Origin: Knoellia koreensis
Lineage (GTDB): Bacteria; Actinomycetota; Actinomycetes; Actinomycetales; Dermatophilaceae
Assembly (NCBI RefSeq): GCF_013041615.1
Contig: NZ_JABEPQ010000002.1
Coordinates: 1,040,477-1,104,476, forward strand
Direction: 5' to 3'
DNA length: 64,000 bases
The translations under genes and the position numbers were made by a program. Under the pieces are notes generated by a model, which saw nothing but the letters and a program-made list of their open reading frames with translations, was not told where the DNA came from and made no database searches. Shown piece after piece: positions 1-7,526 of the stretch. Within the stretch, counting starts at the first letter, position 1. The number at the start of each line of letters is the position of its first letter.

Positions 1-261
1 ATCCCGCAGGGACTCGACCTCGACCCGGGAACCCTGCGCTTTCGCGGTCACCCGCGCCGACACCAGGTCCGGTCGCGAGGTCACCGTCTTCGCCGCCGCT
101 GGCTTCTTCGCCGCAGGTGTGGTGGCGGAGGCAGGTTCCGCCGCGACCAACGTGACCGTCAGGGCCGCGACCACCGCCATTGCGGACGCCTGCAGTGAGG
201 GGCGCAAACGACCCCGGGTGAACCAGCCCGACATGAAACTGGACGACTGTGACTCGACCAT
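1..261 (-). CDS. RHS/DNRLRE-type secreted protein, N-terminal part (runs off the left edge)
   Basis: About 87 codons read leftward from an ATG at 261..259 and stay open to the window edge. The start shows an Arg-rich n-region, a hydrophobic core around residues 27-41 (AMAVVAALTVTLVAA) and an Ala-x-Ala cleavage site (PASA) near residue 46, so the product is exported. The next part (RPDLVSARVTAKAQGSRVEV) is the phrase that opens many actinobacterial RHS-repeat or DNRLRE-domain wall proteins; this is recognition from memory and not an alignment. A second in-frame ATG lies at 234..232. An RHS C-terminal tip occurs near the right end of the window, but its orientation means it cannot be the other half of this gene. 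Toxin function cannot be judged from this part. Confidence 0.6.
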   Translation of the reverse strand, partial: MVESQSSSFMSGWFTRGRLRPSLQASAMAVVAALTVTLVAAEPASATTPAAKKPAAAKTVTSRPDLVSARVTAKAQGSRVEVESLRD

Positions 262-657
262 GACCAAGACCCCACGATCCCCCGAGCCCTCCGCGATCGA
301 GAGCAACCGGCAGAACTGTGGACCTTCGTAATGGTCGTGCTTGCCGAATCCGTCAATCCTTGAAGAAGTCTTTACTCTTGGGCCCGCGCCAGCGCGGGCC
401 GCGTCAACCTGTATGTGGCCGAGGACGGGCACGCGGTGGGTCAGGTCTCACCGCTGACGTCGAAGCCAGGCAAAGCCGTCGCCGCGCAGCGCCTGAGCCC
501 CCTAGAGGACGGCGCGTTCCGCCAGCTCGCGCGACCGCGATGCGTTCTCGAGCCAGCCCCCGACAATCCGTGTCGACATCCACCGCCACGATGCCCGAGC
601 AGTCCTCAGCAGACCGCAGTTGCTGCGTCCAGCGGCCGAGCATGAGACAGTGACGAG
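262..657. other. Gene-poor stretch with a strong hairpin
   Basis: No convincing gene is seen. A perfect 9-bp inverted repeat (GGCCCGCGC, loop CA, GCGCGGGCC) lies at 381-400 and could end transcription from either side, although no T-run follows. The short open frame after it (395-540) reads like a fragment of a larger protein (NLYVAEDGHAVGQVSP) but I do not recognise the family. The leader and promoter of the leftward secreted protein must lie within 262-360. Confidence 0.4.
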
Positions 658-1000
658 GTGGCGGTGACTACCGACGGCGCGGATCCTCGGTGGCTCAGGC
701 TCGCCAACGTCCAGGAACTGCCCGGCCGTTGTCCGGTCACTGGTCCGCGACGGCGAACTGCCCGGTCACCGCTACGGGCCGCAGGTGCGGGTCTTCGCGG
801 TGGACTTCGAGCGATGGGTACAGGCCCCTTACGCGCAGACCGGGGCTGATGTCGGCCGCACCTGGGGCAAGGCCGACGCCGCCACTCCCCTCATTCGGCA
901 GTTCCATCCCATGGTTCGGCGAGCAGCATCGCACACGTGCGTGTGCATCCACCACAGGCAAACGACGACAGTCGATCACATCACCCTCGATAATACGTGA
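658..1000 (+). pseudogene. Excisionase-like (MerR-type HTH) gene broken by a frameshift
   Basis: A GTG at 658 opens a frame reading DPRWLRLANVQEL, the usual start of an excisionase/DNA-binding winged-helix protein that begins with a helix-turn-helix. The expected continuation (SLVRDGELPGHRYGPQVRVF then AVDFERWVQ) is present but in another frame, joined near 735-745, so an indel separates recognition helix and wing. The tail after about 860 does not resemble the family. Such proteins bias tyrosine recombinases toward excision, and this one sits on the side of the window where the rest of the integrative element would continue. The family assignment is inference; the frame break is directly visible. 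Confidence 0.5.
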
Positions 1001-1138
1001 TCCACGACTGGTGCCGAGGCCTCTCGGCATCGAGCACCACGTGGATGACAGCCCCCGAACCGCCCAGGTAATTTAGCGCGACTCTCCCGGACCGGTCGCT
1101 GCCGGGGACGTAGCCGTGGTCGCACTACCTTGACCCGC

Positions 1139-1663
1139 ATGACCACCGAGGCCGCGGCGCTGCTCATCTCCGCGGTGTCACTGCTGCTCGCTGGCCTGTC
1201 CCTCGGGTGGCAGATCGCGCAGTGGCTTCTCTCGGCGGGTCGCCCGAAAGCCGTTCTCATGCATGGGGTCTGGCAAGGAGCCGGCGCATACGTCGGCCCG
1301 GTCACAGCTGACCGGAGTCCACTTGACCTCAACACGCTGAGACGGCAGGGCATCGACGGACTCGAAGTGGTCGGCATCCGGGTCACCAATCACGGCCGAG
1401 CGCCGGTGTCAGTCGAGTGGGTGGCGGTCCACTGTCGGGGCGGGACGATGGTGTTCGTTCCCGAGGCTGACCGGCTCGGCCCTGGGCTGCCCTATCGGCT
1501 AGAGGCAGGGACCAACACCAGCTGGTACGTCGACGTGGACAGGGCGACCCGGCTGGCAAGCAGCTCGCGCGAGGTGCTGCGAGAGCCGGTCACCGGCGTC
1601 TACATGACGGCTCAGCTCGGTACCGGAAAGACGATCGAGACCTCGGGGACGCTCCGTACGTAG
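1139..1663 (+). CDS. Membrane-anchored hypothetical protein
   Basis: 174 residues from the ATG at 1139; a TTG three codons earlier at 1130 is an alternative. One hydrophobic segment (about residues 5-27) is followed by a soluble domain that is mostly beta-strand in appearance, including VVGIRVTNHGRAPVSVEWVA, a pattern like an Ig-like or carbohydrate-binding fold in which an anchored sensor domain follows one helix. No catalytic motif is evident and I do not recognise a family. It faces the 3' end of the leftward transfer operon and is transcribed separately from it. Expression and function are unknown. Confidence 0.55.
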   Translation: MTTEAAALLISAVSLLLAGLSLGWQIAQWLLSAGRPKAVLMHGVWQGAGAYVGPVTADRSPLDLNTLRRQGIDGLEVVGIRVTNHGRAPVSVEWVAVHCRGGTMVFVPEADRLGPGLPYRLEAGTNTSWYVDVDRATRLASSSREVLREPVTGVYMTAQLGTGKTIETSGTLRT

Positions 1664-1704
1664 CCCGACTATCGAGCGCCTGCCGATACACCGATCTCGC
1701 GGTC

Positions 1705-2361
1705 CTAGTCGTCGACGACCTCGCCGGTCTGGGTGTCGATGGTCTCGCCGTCGACGACTCGCAGCCGGGGCGCCGGTTGCTCTTCGTGCTTCAGCTCTGG
1801 CCGCTGGTATGCGGCGGTGTCCTGCGCGAAGGCGTGCTGGCGCTGCGCCGTGGTTGGCTCGGCGAGATGGCGCGAATGGCGGCCCTTGGCCGGCCACTGC
1901 TGGTGTCCGTCCTCGCAGTGGTTCTTGACCCGCTGGCGCATCCGGTCAACGAACGCCGGGAGGGCGTAGCGGTGCCACTCCTCGAGTGCGTCGCTGCCCA
2001 GCGCCAGGGCTGCTCGTCGACGCTGGTCGGCCAGCACGGCGAGCTCCCGCACCAGGTGCGGGTGCTGGGGCCAGCAGTATGGGACGACGCCGGAGACGTC
2101 CCACATGTGCTCGGTGTTGAGCCAGACCGTGAAGGCCTCGAGCCAGTCCCAGAGCTCGCGCCGTAGCTGCGGCCGGGTGAGGCTGTCCGGGTCCCATGGC
2201 CGGGGGAGCATCTTGAGGCTGCCCAGCGCCTTGCGCTGTTCTTCGGTCCCGTTGAGGGCGAGGTCGAGCTCCCGGTAGGCCTGCTCAAGCTGTCGGCCGG
2301 GATGCGGGAGCGGCGCCACCATTGGGCTCGGGGGCCGGTCCGGGCTGCTCATCGGCTTCAT
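1705..2361 (-). CDS. DUF4913-like transfer-associated protein
   Basis: 218 residues, last gene of the leftward transfer operon, 13 nt after the coupling-protein gene. The centre (WDWLEAFTVWLNTEHMW, then WPQHPHLVRELAVLADQRRR and EEWHRYALPAFVDRMRQR) resembles DUF4913-type proteins that accompany conjugation genes in actinobacteria. The flanks are Pro/Gln-rich and look disordered; the C-terminus is acidic (TQTGEVVDD). It has no membrane segment, so it is probably cytoplasmic, perhaps DNA- or coupling-protein-associated. The family name is from memory; the function is not known to me. ATG at 2361 is used; a second Met lies four codons in. Confidence 0.65.
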   Translation of the reverse strand: MKPMSSPDRPPSPMVAPLPHPGRQLEQAYRELDLALNGTEEQRKALGSLKMLPRPWDPDSLTRPQLRRELWDWLEAFTVWLNTEHMWDVSGVVPYCWPQHPHLVRELAVLADQRRRAALALGSDALEEWHRYALPAFVDRMRQRVKNHCEDGHQQWPAKGRHSRHLAEPTTAQRQHAFAQDTAAYQRPELKHEEQPAPRLRVVDGETIDTQTGEVVDD

Positions 2362-2374
2362 GGTCGTCTCCTGG

Positions 2375-3862
2375 TCAGAGAGCGTCGTTGGACAGGCCCC
2401 GCCGGCGGGCCTCGACGAGGGCGGCGGTGCGGCGGGCGTCGGCCGACACCGTCGTGGCGTGCCGGCTGTGCCCGATTAGGGTTCTGGCGTGCTCCTGCTG
2501 CGCCAGGAGTCCACGTCCCGCGCGGCCGTCGATGCATCTGGTGAGCCGGGCGATCATCGGTTTGCCGTTCTCCGAGACGACGAGGGCGTGGCGTTCCTTT
2601 AGTTGCCGGACCTCGGCGCCGGTGAGGATGGGGATGTCTTCGGCCGTGGTCGACCGCCCTCCCATCTGCCCGGTCTGCCAGCTGGTGCGCGAGATCCGCA
2701 CCGGGCCGAGCAGGTCGGAGATCTCCTGGTTGAACGCCACGTCCTTGGAGCCGCCGAACAGGACCAGGTTGTTGGTGAGACCGAGCAACGTGCGGGCCTC
2801 CTGGTCACCGAAGATCGCCGACAGCTGTGGCCGCGTCTGCGCCGCCCAGATGAAGGAGATCCCCAACGCGCGCTCGTTGGCCATGCGGGTGCGCAATGTC
2901 GGCAGCGGCGCCGTGGAGGGAAGCTCGTCGAGGCAGGCCAGCAGGGGCGGGCACTGTCGGCCCCACGGGGAGGTGTTGGCGGCGACCAGGGCGGTGTCGA
3001 GCACGTGCTCGGCCACGGCGGTCATGAGCGGCGAGGCGCTGGCGTACGGGTCTTCTCGGCCGAGCAGGTAGATGGTGCCGCCGCGGCGGATCACATCCGC
3101 GATGTTGGTGACTGGTCGCCCGGGACCCGGGGTGCACCGTCGCCGGATCGGTTCCTGAAAGAACAGGCCCAGCGCCTGCTGGACAGTGGTGATCGTGTTC
3201 CCCGCGGTGCGGTCGTCGCCGTGCAGGGCCCCGTGCAGCAGCCCGTGCCAGAACGGTGCGGCGTGCGGGTGTTCACGCAGGATCTCGGTGGGGTCGGTGG
3301 CGCTGAGCGGGTTGGCGACCCAGCGGAGCACGTCCTCCAGGTCGCGTCCGGTCAGGGCTGCGGCGTGGAAGTACGCCTGGATCACCTTGGCTGCTTCGGC
3401 GGCGTAGAAGCGGGCCGCGTCGTCGCCGTGCCCGCCGGCCACGGCGCCCTTCACGGTTCCCGCGGTGAAGGCCTTGGCCCGGCGCTCGGCGACCATGGGG
3501 TCGACGCAGCCGTCGATCGGGTCCCATACCAGCTCGGGCAGGCCGACGGCCAGGCCGAACGGGTCGAGGACCACGCACGGCCGCTGCTCGTTCTCACCGG
3601 CCCAAGGTGCCTGCCTCGAGGTGAAGCTGAGCAGGAGGTCGTCGACCTTGGTGAGGGTCACCAGGGCGGCTCCCGGGGCGCACAGCAGGGCGGGGATCAG
3701 CAGGTCGAGGGTCTTGCCGCTGCCCTGCGGACCGATGACGCCGGCGGTGCGGTCCCAGGGCACCCACAGCTCGACACCGCGGGGCTCACGGCCGCGCCCC
3801 AGACGCCACCCAACCTGTTCGGGTCGAAACGGCGTCCTCGAACGGCCCACTCGTAGTGCCAC
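2375..3862 (-). CDS. TraG/VirD4-type coupling protein, ATPase part
   Basis: The ATPase that links the DNA-relaxase complex to the type IV secretion channel. From a GTG at 3862 the product has 495 residues. Walker A is GPQGSGKT (residues 44-51), after the typical phrase WVPWDRTAGVIG. A Walker B-like LLACLDELPS and the AAQTRPQLSAIFG region of TraG/VirD4/TraM-recognition proteins follow. The membrane anchor expected at the N-terminus is instead encoded by the gene ending at 3864. The GTG lies one base after that stop (TGAGGTG), and AAGGGA sits about 7 nt upstream, so coupled translation is possible. A frame read-back gives a smooth join, so a single-base frameshift in one ancestral gene is the other explanation. 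Confidence 0.85.
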   Translation of the reverse strand: MALRVGRSRTPFRPEQVGWRLGRGREPRGVELWVPWDRTAGVIGPQGSGKTLDLLIPALLCAPGAALVTLTKVDDLLLSFTSRQAPWAGENEQRPCVVLDPFGLAVGLPELVWDPIDGCVDPMVAERRAKAFTAGTVKGAVAGGHGDDAARFYAAEAAKVIQAYFHAAALTGRDLEDVLRWVANPLSATDPTEILREHPHAAPFWHGLLHGALHGDDRTAGNTITTVQQALGLFFQEPIRRRCTPGPGRPVTNIADVIRRGGTIYLLGREDPYASASPLMTAVAEHVLDTALVAANTSPWGRQCPPLLACLDELPSTAPLPTLRTRMANERALGISFIWAAQTRPQLSAIFGDQEARTLLGLTNNLVLFGGSKDVAFNQEISDLLGPVRISRTSWQTGQMGGRSTTAEDIPILTGAEVRQLKERHALVVSENGKPMIARLTRCIDGRAGRGLLAQQEHARTLIGHSRHATTVSADARRTAALVEARRRGLSNDAL

Positions 3863-3863
3863 C

Positions 3864-4313
3864 TCAGCGTCCCTTCGCGTACAGGTCGGGCCGGACGACG
3901 GCGGCGACCTTCCGCAGCCTGCTGCGTCCGAGCAGCTTCTCGGCCTCCTCCCGGGTGGCCATGCCGTGGATCCGTCCGGGCCCCCAGCGCTCGAGGCAGA
4001 CCTTCGCCACCCAGCCCGTGAGGATGAGGACCAGGACCTCGACGACCGCGACCCACACCCGAACGGCGGTCGACCCAGCCGGGCCGGCGGTGCCGCGGCT
4101 GAGGCCCGCTCCCGCATCGCCGCCGAGGATGCCGGGCACGCTGGTGAACAGCGTGTCCCGTGACGGCAGCGTGAGACCGCCGCCGGCGAGGAGGTTGGCG
4201 ACGGTCCGACCGGCTTGGACTCCGAGGACTAGCACCAGGACGACGGCGACGACCGCCGCGACGGGGATCTCCCAGGTGTACGGGTAGGGGTTGGTTCGGC
4301 GTGCTCGTTGCAT
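3864..4313 (-). CDS. Membrane-anchor part of the coupling protein
   Basis: 149 residues with two membrane segments: residues 14-34 (IPVAAVVAVVLVLVLGVQAG) and about 84-105. The cytoplasmic end (GMATREEAEKLLGRSRLRKV, then VVRPDLYAKGR) is what precedes the P-loop in single-chain actinobacterial TraG-like proteins. It therefore looks like the N-terminal third of the coupling protein, split off by the stop at 3866..3864. Either the two halves are separate subunits made by stop-start coupling, or a deletion near 3870 has broken the gene. The ATG at 4313 fits the conserved start of these proteins (RTNPYPYTWEIP). Confidence 0.7.
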   Translation of the reverse strand: MQRARRTNPYPYTWEIPVAAVVAVVLVLVLGVQAGRTVANLLAGGGLTLPSRDTLFTSVPGILGGDAGAGLSRGTAGPAGSTAVRVWVAVVEVLVLILTGWVAKVCLERWGPGRIHGMATREEAEKLLGRSRLRKVAAVVRPDLYAKGR

Positions 4314-4414
4314 GTGATGCTCCCTTCCTGCCCCCCAATGCCCTGACGTCCCCTTCGGGTGGTCACGGCGTCCGCCTCAGGCATCCCCGGGGCTGGTCCT
4401 CGTCGACGCCTGTC

Positions 4415-5980
4415 TCAGGCGGCCGATCGGGTGGGCTGATCGGAGACGTTTCCGACCCGCCAAATCTCGAAGATGTTCTTGGTGCTGGCCTTCCCGGCGT
4501 AGCTGCCGTAGGTGACCCCGCGATCGCTGCTCATCGCCTCGACCGTGCTCTGCTTGCTCGGGTCGAACACCATCGCGACGTGCCCGATCGTGTTGGGTCC
4601 GAGGTAGGAGTCGTAGAAGATCAGGTCGCCTGGTCTGGCCTGCTGGGGCTGGACCCGGAAGCCGTTGCCGGCCGCTAGCCAGTCGCGCTGGGCCCCGGCG
4701 GTCCGAGGGGTGGTGATGCCGATCTGGGCGTACGCGGTCTGCGTGAACGAGGAGCAGTCCCAGGCGTCTGGGCCGTTGGCCCCCATGACATACCGGTCGC
4801 CGACCTGTCCGACGGCCCAGGTGAGGACCGTCCGCAAACGGTCGTTGGTGAGCGGCGGAAGGTTCGGATTCCCCTCTCCCGGGCCGCATTCGGTGGCGCT
4901 CCCCAGGACGGTGCCGCCGCCGTAGGCCGCCGCGTAGAAGAGGACGTCGTTGACGTACCAGTCGGCGTGGTTGTAGGCGAAGACGGCTGCCCGCACTCCC
5001 GCCAGGCCGCCGGTGACCCCGGCCTTGGCGAGGTAGTTCGCCGCGGACATGACGCTGTCGGCGTCGTTGGTGATGTCGGCGCGGCCGTCACCGTCGCCGT
5101 CGACGCCAATCGTCGCCCAGGTCGCCGGCATGAACTGCATCACGCCCTGCGCGCCGGCGGAGCTGGCGCCGGTGAGGCGGCCATGGGCGGTCTCTTCCAT
5201 CCCGATCCCGGCCAGCAGGGTCCACGGGATCTTGTATCGCGCGGCGGCCGCGACGTAAAAGCCCTTCATCTGGGCCGGGATCGGCTGCGGCGGGTTGCGC
5301 AGCGATGCCTGCCCGGGTGAGCCGGGCGGCGGCAGGGGGAAGCCGACTCCGCCCTCTTGAACCTCCTCGCCGGGCTGCGGCGTCCAGCCAGCGACGGCGT
5401 TGCCGTTGAGCGGGGCGCCGTGAGCGAGCATCCAGGGCACCGGGTCGACCGGTGCCCCGCCGATGCGGATCTCGAAGTGGAGGTGGTTTCCGGTGCTGTC
5501 GCCGGTCGATCCCTCGACCCCGAGCTGCTGCCCGGCCGCGACGCTCTGGCCGGCGCGGACGCTGAGGGAGGCCAGGTGGGCGTAGCGGCTGAGGACGCGC
5601 GCCCCGGCGGCGTCGACGTGCTCGACGTCGACGACGTTGCCGTACCCAGCTCGGGTGCCGGCGAAGGTGACCCGGCCGGGCCCGATCGCCACGACCGGTC
5701 CCGGGCCCGGCTGGGACACCAGGTCCTGCCCGGTGTGCATCCGCCACTCGTGATAGGTCGGGTGGAACTCACGACCAAAGCCCCGCTGCCCCACGGTGTA
5801 GGCCTGCTCGAACGGTGGGCGCCAGTCGCCGGTGATCGGTGTGATGCCGCCGCACGCGACCGTGCGCAGCTGCTCGGCGGCCGCCGGCGCGCTCATCGTC
5901 ACCACCACCAACGCCACCGCCAAGGGCAGCCCCAGCATCAGCACGAGCGCCGGGACGAGGACCAGCGCGAGCTTCTTCAT
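4415..5980 (-). CDS. Three-enzyme cell-wall hydrolase: M23 peptidase + lytic transglycosylase + NlpC/P60
   Basis: 521 residues. The N-terminal hydrophobic segment (residues 4-35) is a signal or anchor. Residues about 60-185 form a LytM/M23 zinc peptidase with H82/D86 (HTGQD) and HLHFE at 166-170. Residues about 238-345 form an SLT-type transglycosylase with the catalytic Glu in GMEETAHG (E262) and the AQGVMQFMPATW signature. Residues about 380-500 form an NlpC/P60 peptidase with catalytic C409 (WDCSSF) and H467 (IGHVAM). All three sets of key residues look intact. In transfer operons such enzymes open peptidoglycan for the secretion channel (VirB1-like role). Position between the VirB4-like ATPase and coupling genes supports that. 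Having all three activities in one chain is unusual. Confidence 0.9.
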   Translation of the reverse strand: MKKLALVLVPALVLMLGLPLAVALVVVTMSAPAAAEQLRTVACGGITPITGDWRPPFEQAYTVGQRGFGREFHPTYHEWRMHTGQDLVSQPGPGPVVAIGPGRVTFAGTRAGYGNVVDVEHVDAAGARVLSRYAHLASLSVRAGQSVAAGQQLGVEGSTGDSTGNHLHFEIRIGGAPVDPVPWMLAHGAPLNGNAVAGWTPQPGEEVQEGGVGFPLPPPGSPGQASLRNPPQPIPAQMKGFYVAAAARYKIPWTLLAGIGMEETAHGRLTGASSAGAQGVMQFMPATWATIGVDGDGDGRADITNDADSVMSAANYLAKAGVTGGLAGVRAAVFAYNHADWYVNDVLFYAAAYGGGTVLGSATECGPGEGNPNLPPLTNDRLRTVLTWAVGQVGDRYVMGANGPDAWDCSSFTQTAYAQIGITTPRTAGAQRDWLAAGNGFRVQPQQARPGDLIFYDSYLGPNTIGHVAMVFDPSKQSTVEAMSSDRGVTYGSYAGKASTKNIFEIWRVGNVSDQPTRSAA

Positions 5981-5993
5981 CAGCTGGCCCCGG

Positions 5994-7523
5994 TCAGGCC
6001 GCGCCGGCGATGGCCTGGTTGGTGAAGGTGAGCTCCCGCTCGACGGGGTGCAGCACGGTCCGCACCTTGTAGTGCTGCTCCCCCACGCACCACAGGGCCC
6101 TGCCCTTGCCCTGCATCGCCCACCCGGTCACCAGGTCGCGCGCCATCGGCCCCAGGCCGAGCATGTTCTCCAGCTCACGGGCCACGCCCAGGTCTTGGCC
6201 GTGCAGGATCTTGACGTCGGCCAGGTGCAGGAGGTCCTTGGCGATCGCCACGGCCTGGGATCCGGCGTCGCCGGCCGACAGCAGATCGGATGGCTTGTGA
6301 GCGACGGCGAACTGGACATCTCCGTCCCGCCGGGACAGGCGCAGGTCGGCGTCGAACGACTTGACCGCTTCGGGGCCGAGCCGCAGCTGCTTCCAGGATT
6401 CGTCACGCACAACCACGCGCAGGTCGCCCGGGGCCGCCATCTCGCGCATGCCGCGGCCCCAAGAGTTGAGGCAGGTCAGCGCGATGCCGATCGCCTCATC
6501 CCCCAACGGCTCGAGGCGGGACAGGCTCAGGGACTGGATGGGTGCGGACCAGTCGACGTCGATGGTGGTGTGGTCGTCGAACAGCCCCGCCAAGGCTCCG
6601 CCGACGAGCTGGCCGAGCGCATCGCGCAGGAGCCTGGTGTCGTCGAGGAAGTGACGCTCGTCGGCGTAGCGGCAGGACGCGATCAGGTCTGGGGTGGGGT
6701 TGTCCAGGAGGTGCCAGAGCTGCGGGATCGTGGTCTCGGCCAGCTGGGACTGGCCCACGGTGTACCCGGTGAGGGTTTGCAGGGCCGCCTTGACTACCAC
6801 CTCGTCAGTCGGCCCGAACGGGACCCGCTGGTCCCCGATCCGCTGGCTCCCGACGAGGCCGCGGACCAAGGTCAGCCACCGCCCGAAGACGACGGCGGCG
6901 CGACCCTGCGCCTGCGCGGCGCCCAGCTCCGACCACCCTTGCAGCAACGGTCCGAACGCCAGCGGGTTGATCCGGGTGGGCAGCCCGTGGCCGATCGCGA
7001 ACGGCTCGACCCCGAAGAACCGGCACAGCCCTTCGTATTCGTCCTTGGGGTCCCCAAGCACGAGGATGCGGTATCCGAAGTCGGTCATCCGCAGGCAGAA
7101 CGCCTTGGTGTTCGCGGACTTCCCGCGGCCGGGCTTGCCGAAGCTGAAGACGTTGGGGTTCGTGACCGGGACGTCGTCGTCGAGGACCCAGCCGTGCGGG
7201 TCGGCGTAGAACGCGCCCCCGGAGAGCATGTCGATCCCCATCTGGGCGCCCGTCGGCGGGAGCCCGGGAGTGGAGATGAACGGCCACAGCGCCGGCGCCT
7301 GGTCGGAGGTCATGCGCCAGTTGGAGACCGGTGCCGCCGCGGGCGCCCAGCCGGCGTCGCGCCGGCGGGTTCCCCGCCGCGACGCGCGCCGGAACAGGCG
7401 CGGCTCCTTCGCTCCCGCTTCCGCCACTGGGGCCCCGGGCAGGTCGTGGCCGAAGTCGGCCAGGAGCCGGGAGACGGTGCGCCCCTCGTCCCGGCGTCGC
7501 GATGTGCGGGCTGCTCGATACAT
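5994..7523 (-). CDS. VirB4-like conjugative ATPase
   Basis: 509 residues, soluble. Walker A is GKPGRGKS at residues 129-136 in the context NPNVFSFGKPGRGKSANTKA, typical of VirB4/TraE-type ATPases of actinobacterial transfer systems; a Walker B-like region precedes DESWKQLRLG near the C-terminal third. The family powers substrate movement and channel assembly at the inner face of the membrane. The usual VirB4 N-terminal domain is missing: the chain is shorter than Gram-negative VirB4 (about 800 residues). The preceding SCO6880-like protein may supply it. It ends 13 nt before the wall hydrolase gene and starts 3 nt after its upstream neighbour. Confidence 0.85.
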   Translation of the reverse strand: MYRAARTSRRRDEGRTVSRLLADFGHDLPGAPVAEAGAKEPRLFRRASRRGTRRRDAGWAPAAAPVSNWRMTSDQAPALWPFISTPGLPPTGAQMGIDMLSGGAFYADPHGWVLDDDVPVTNPNVFSFGKPGRGKSANTKAFCLRMTDFGYRILVLGDPKDEYEGLCRFFGVEPFAIGHGLPTRINPLAFGPLLQGWSELGAAQAQGRAAVVFGRWLTLVRGLVGSQRIGDQRVPFGPTDEVVVKAALQTLTGYTVGQSQLAETTIPQLWHLLDNPTPDLIASCRYADERHFLDDTRLLRDALGQLVGGALAGLFDDHTTIDVDWSAPIQSLSLSRLEPLGDEAIGIALTCLNSWGRGMREMAAPGDLRVVVRDESWKQLRLGPEAVKSFDADLRLSRRDGDVQFAVAHKPSDLLSAGDAGSQAVAIAKDLLHLADVKILHGQDLGVARELENMLGLGPMARDLVTGWAMQGKGRALWCVGEQHYKVRTVLHPVERELTFTNQAIAGAA

Positions 7524-7526
7524 GGG

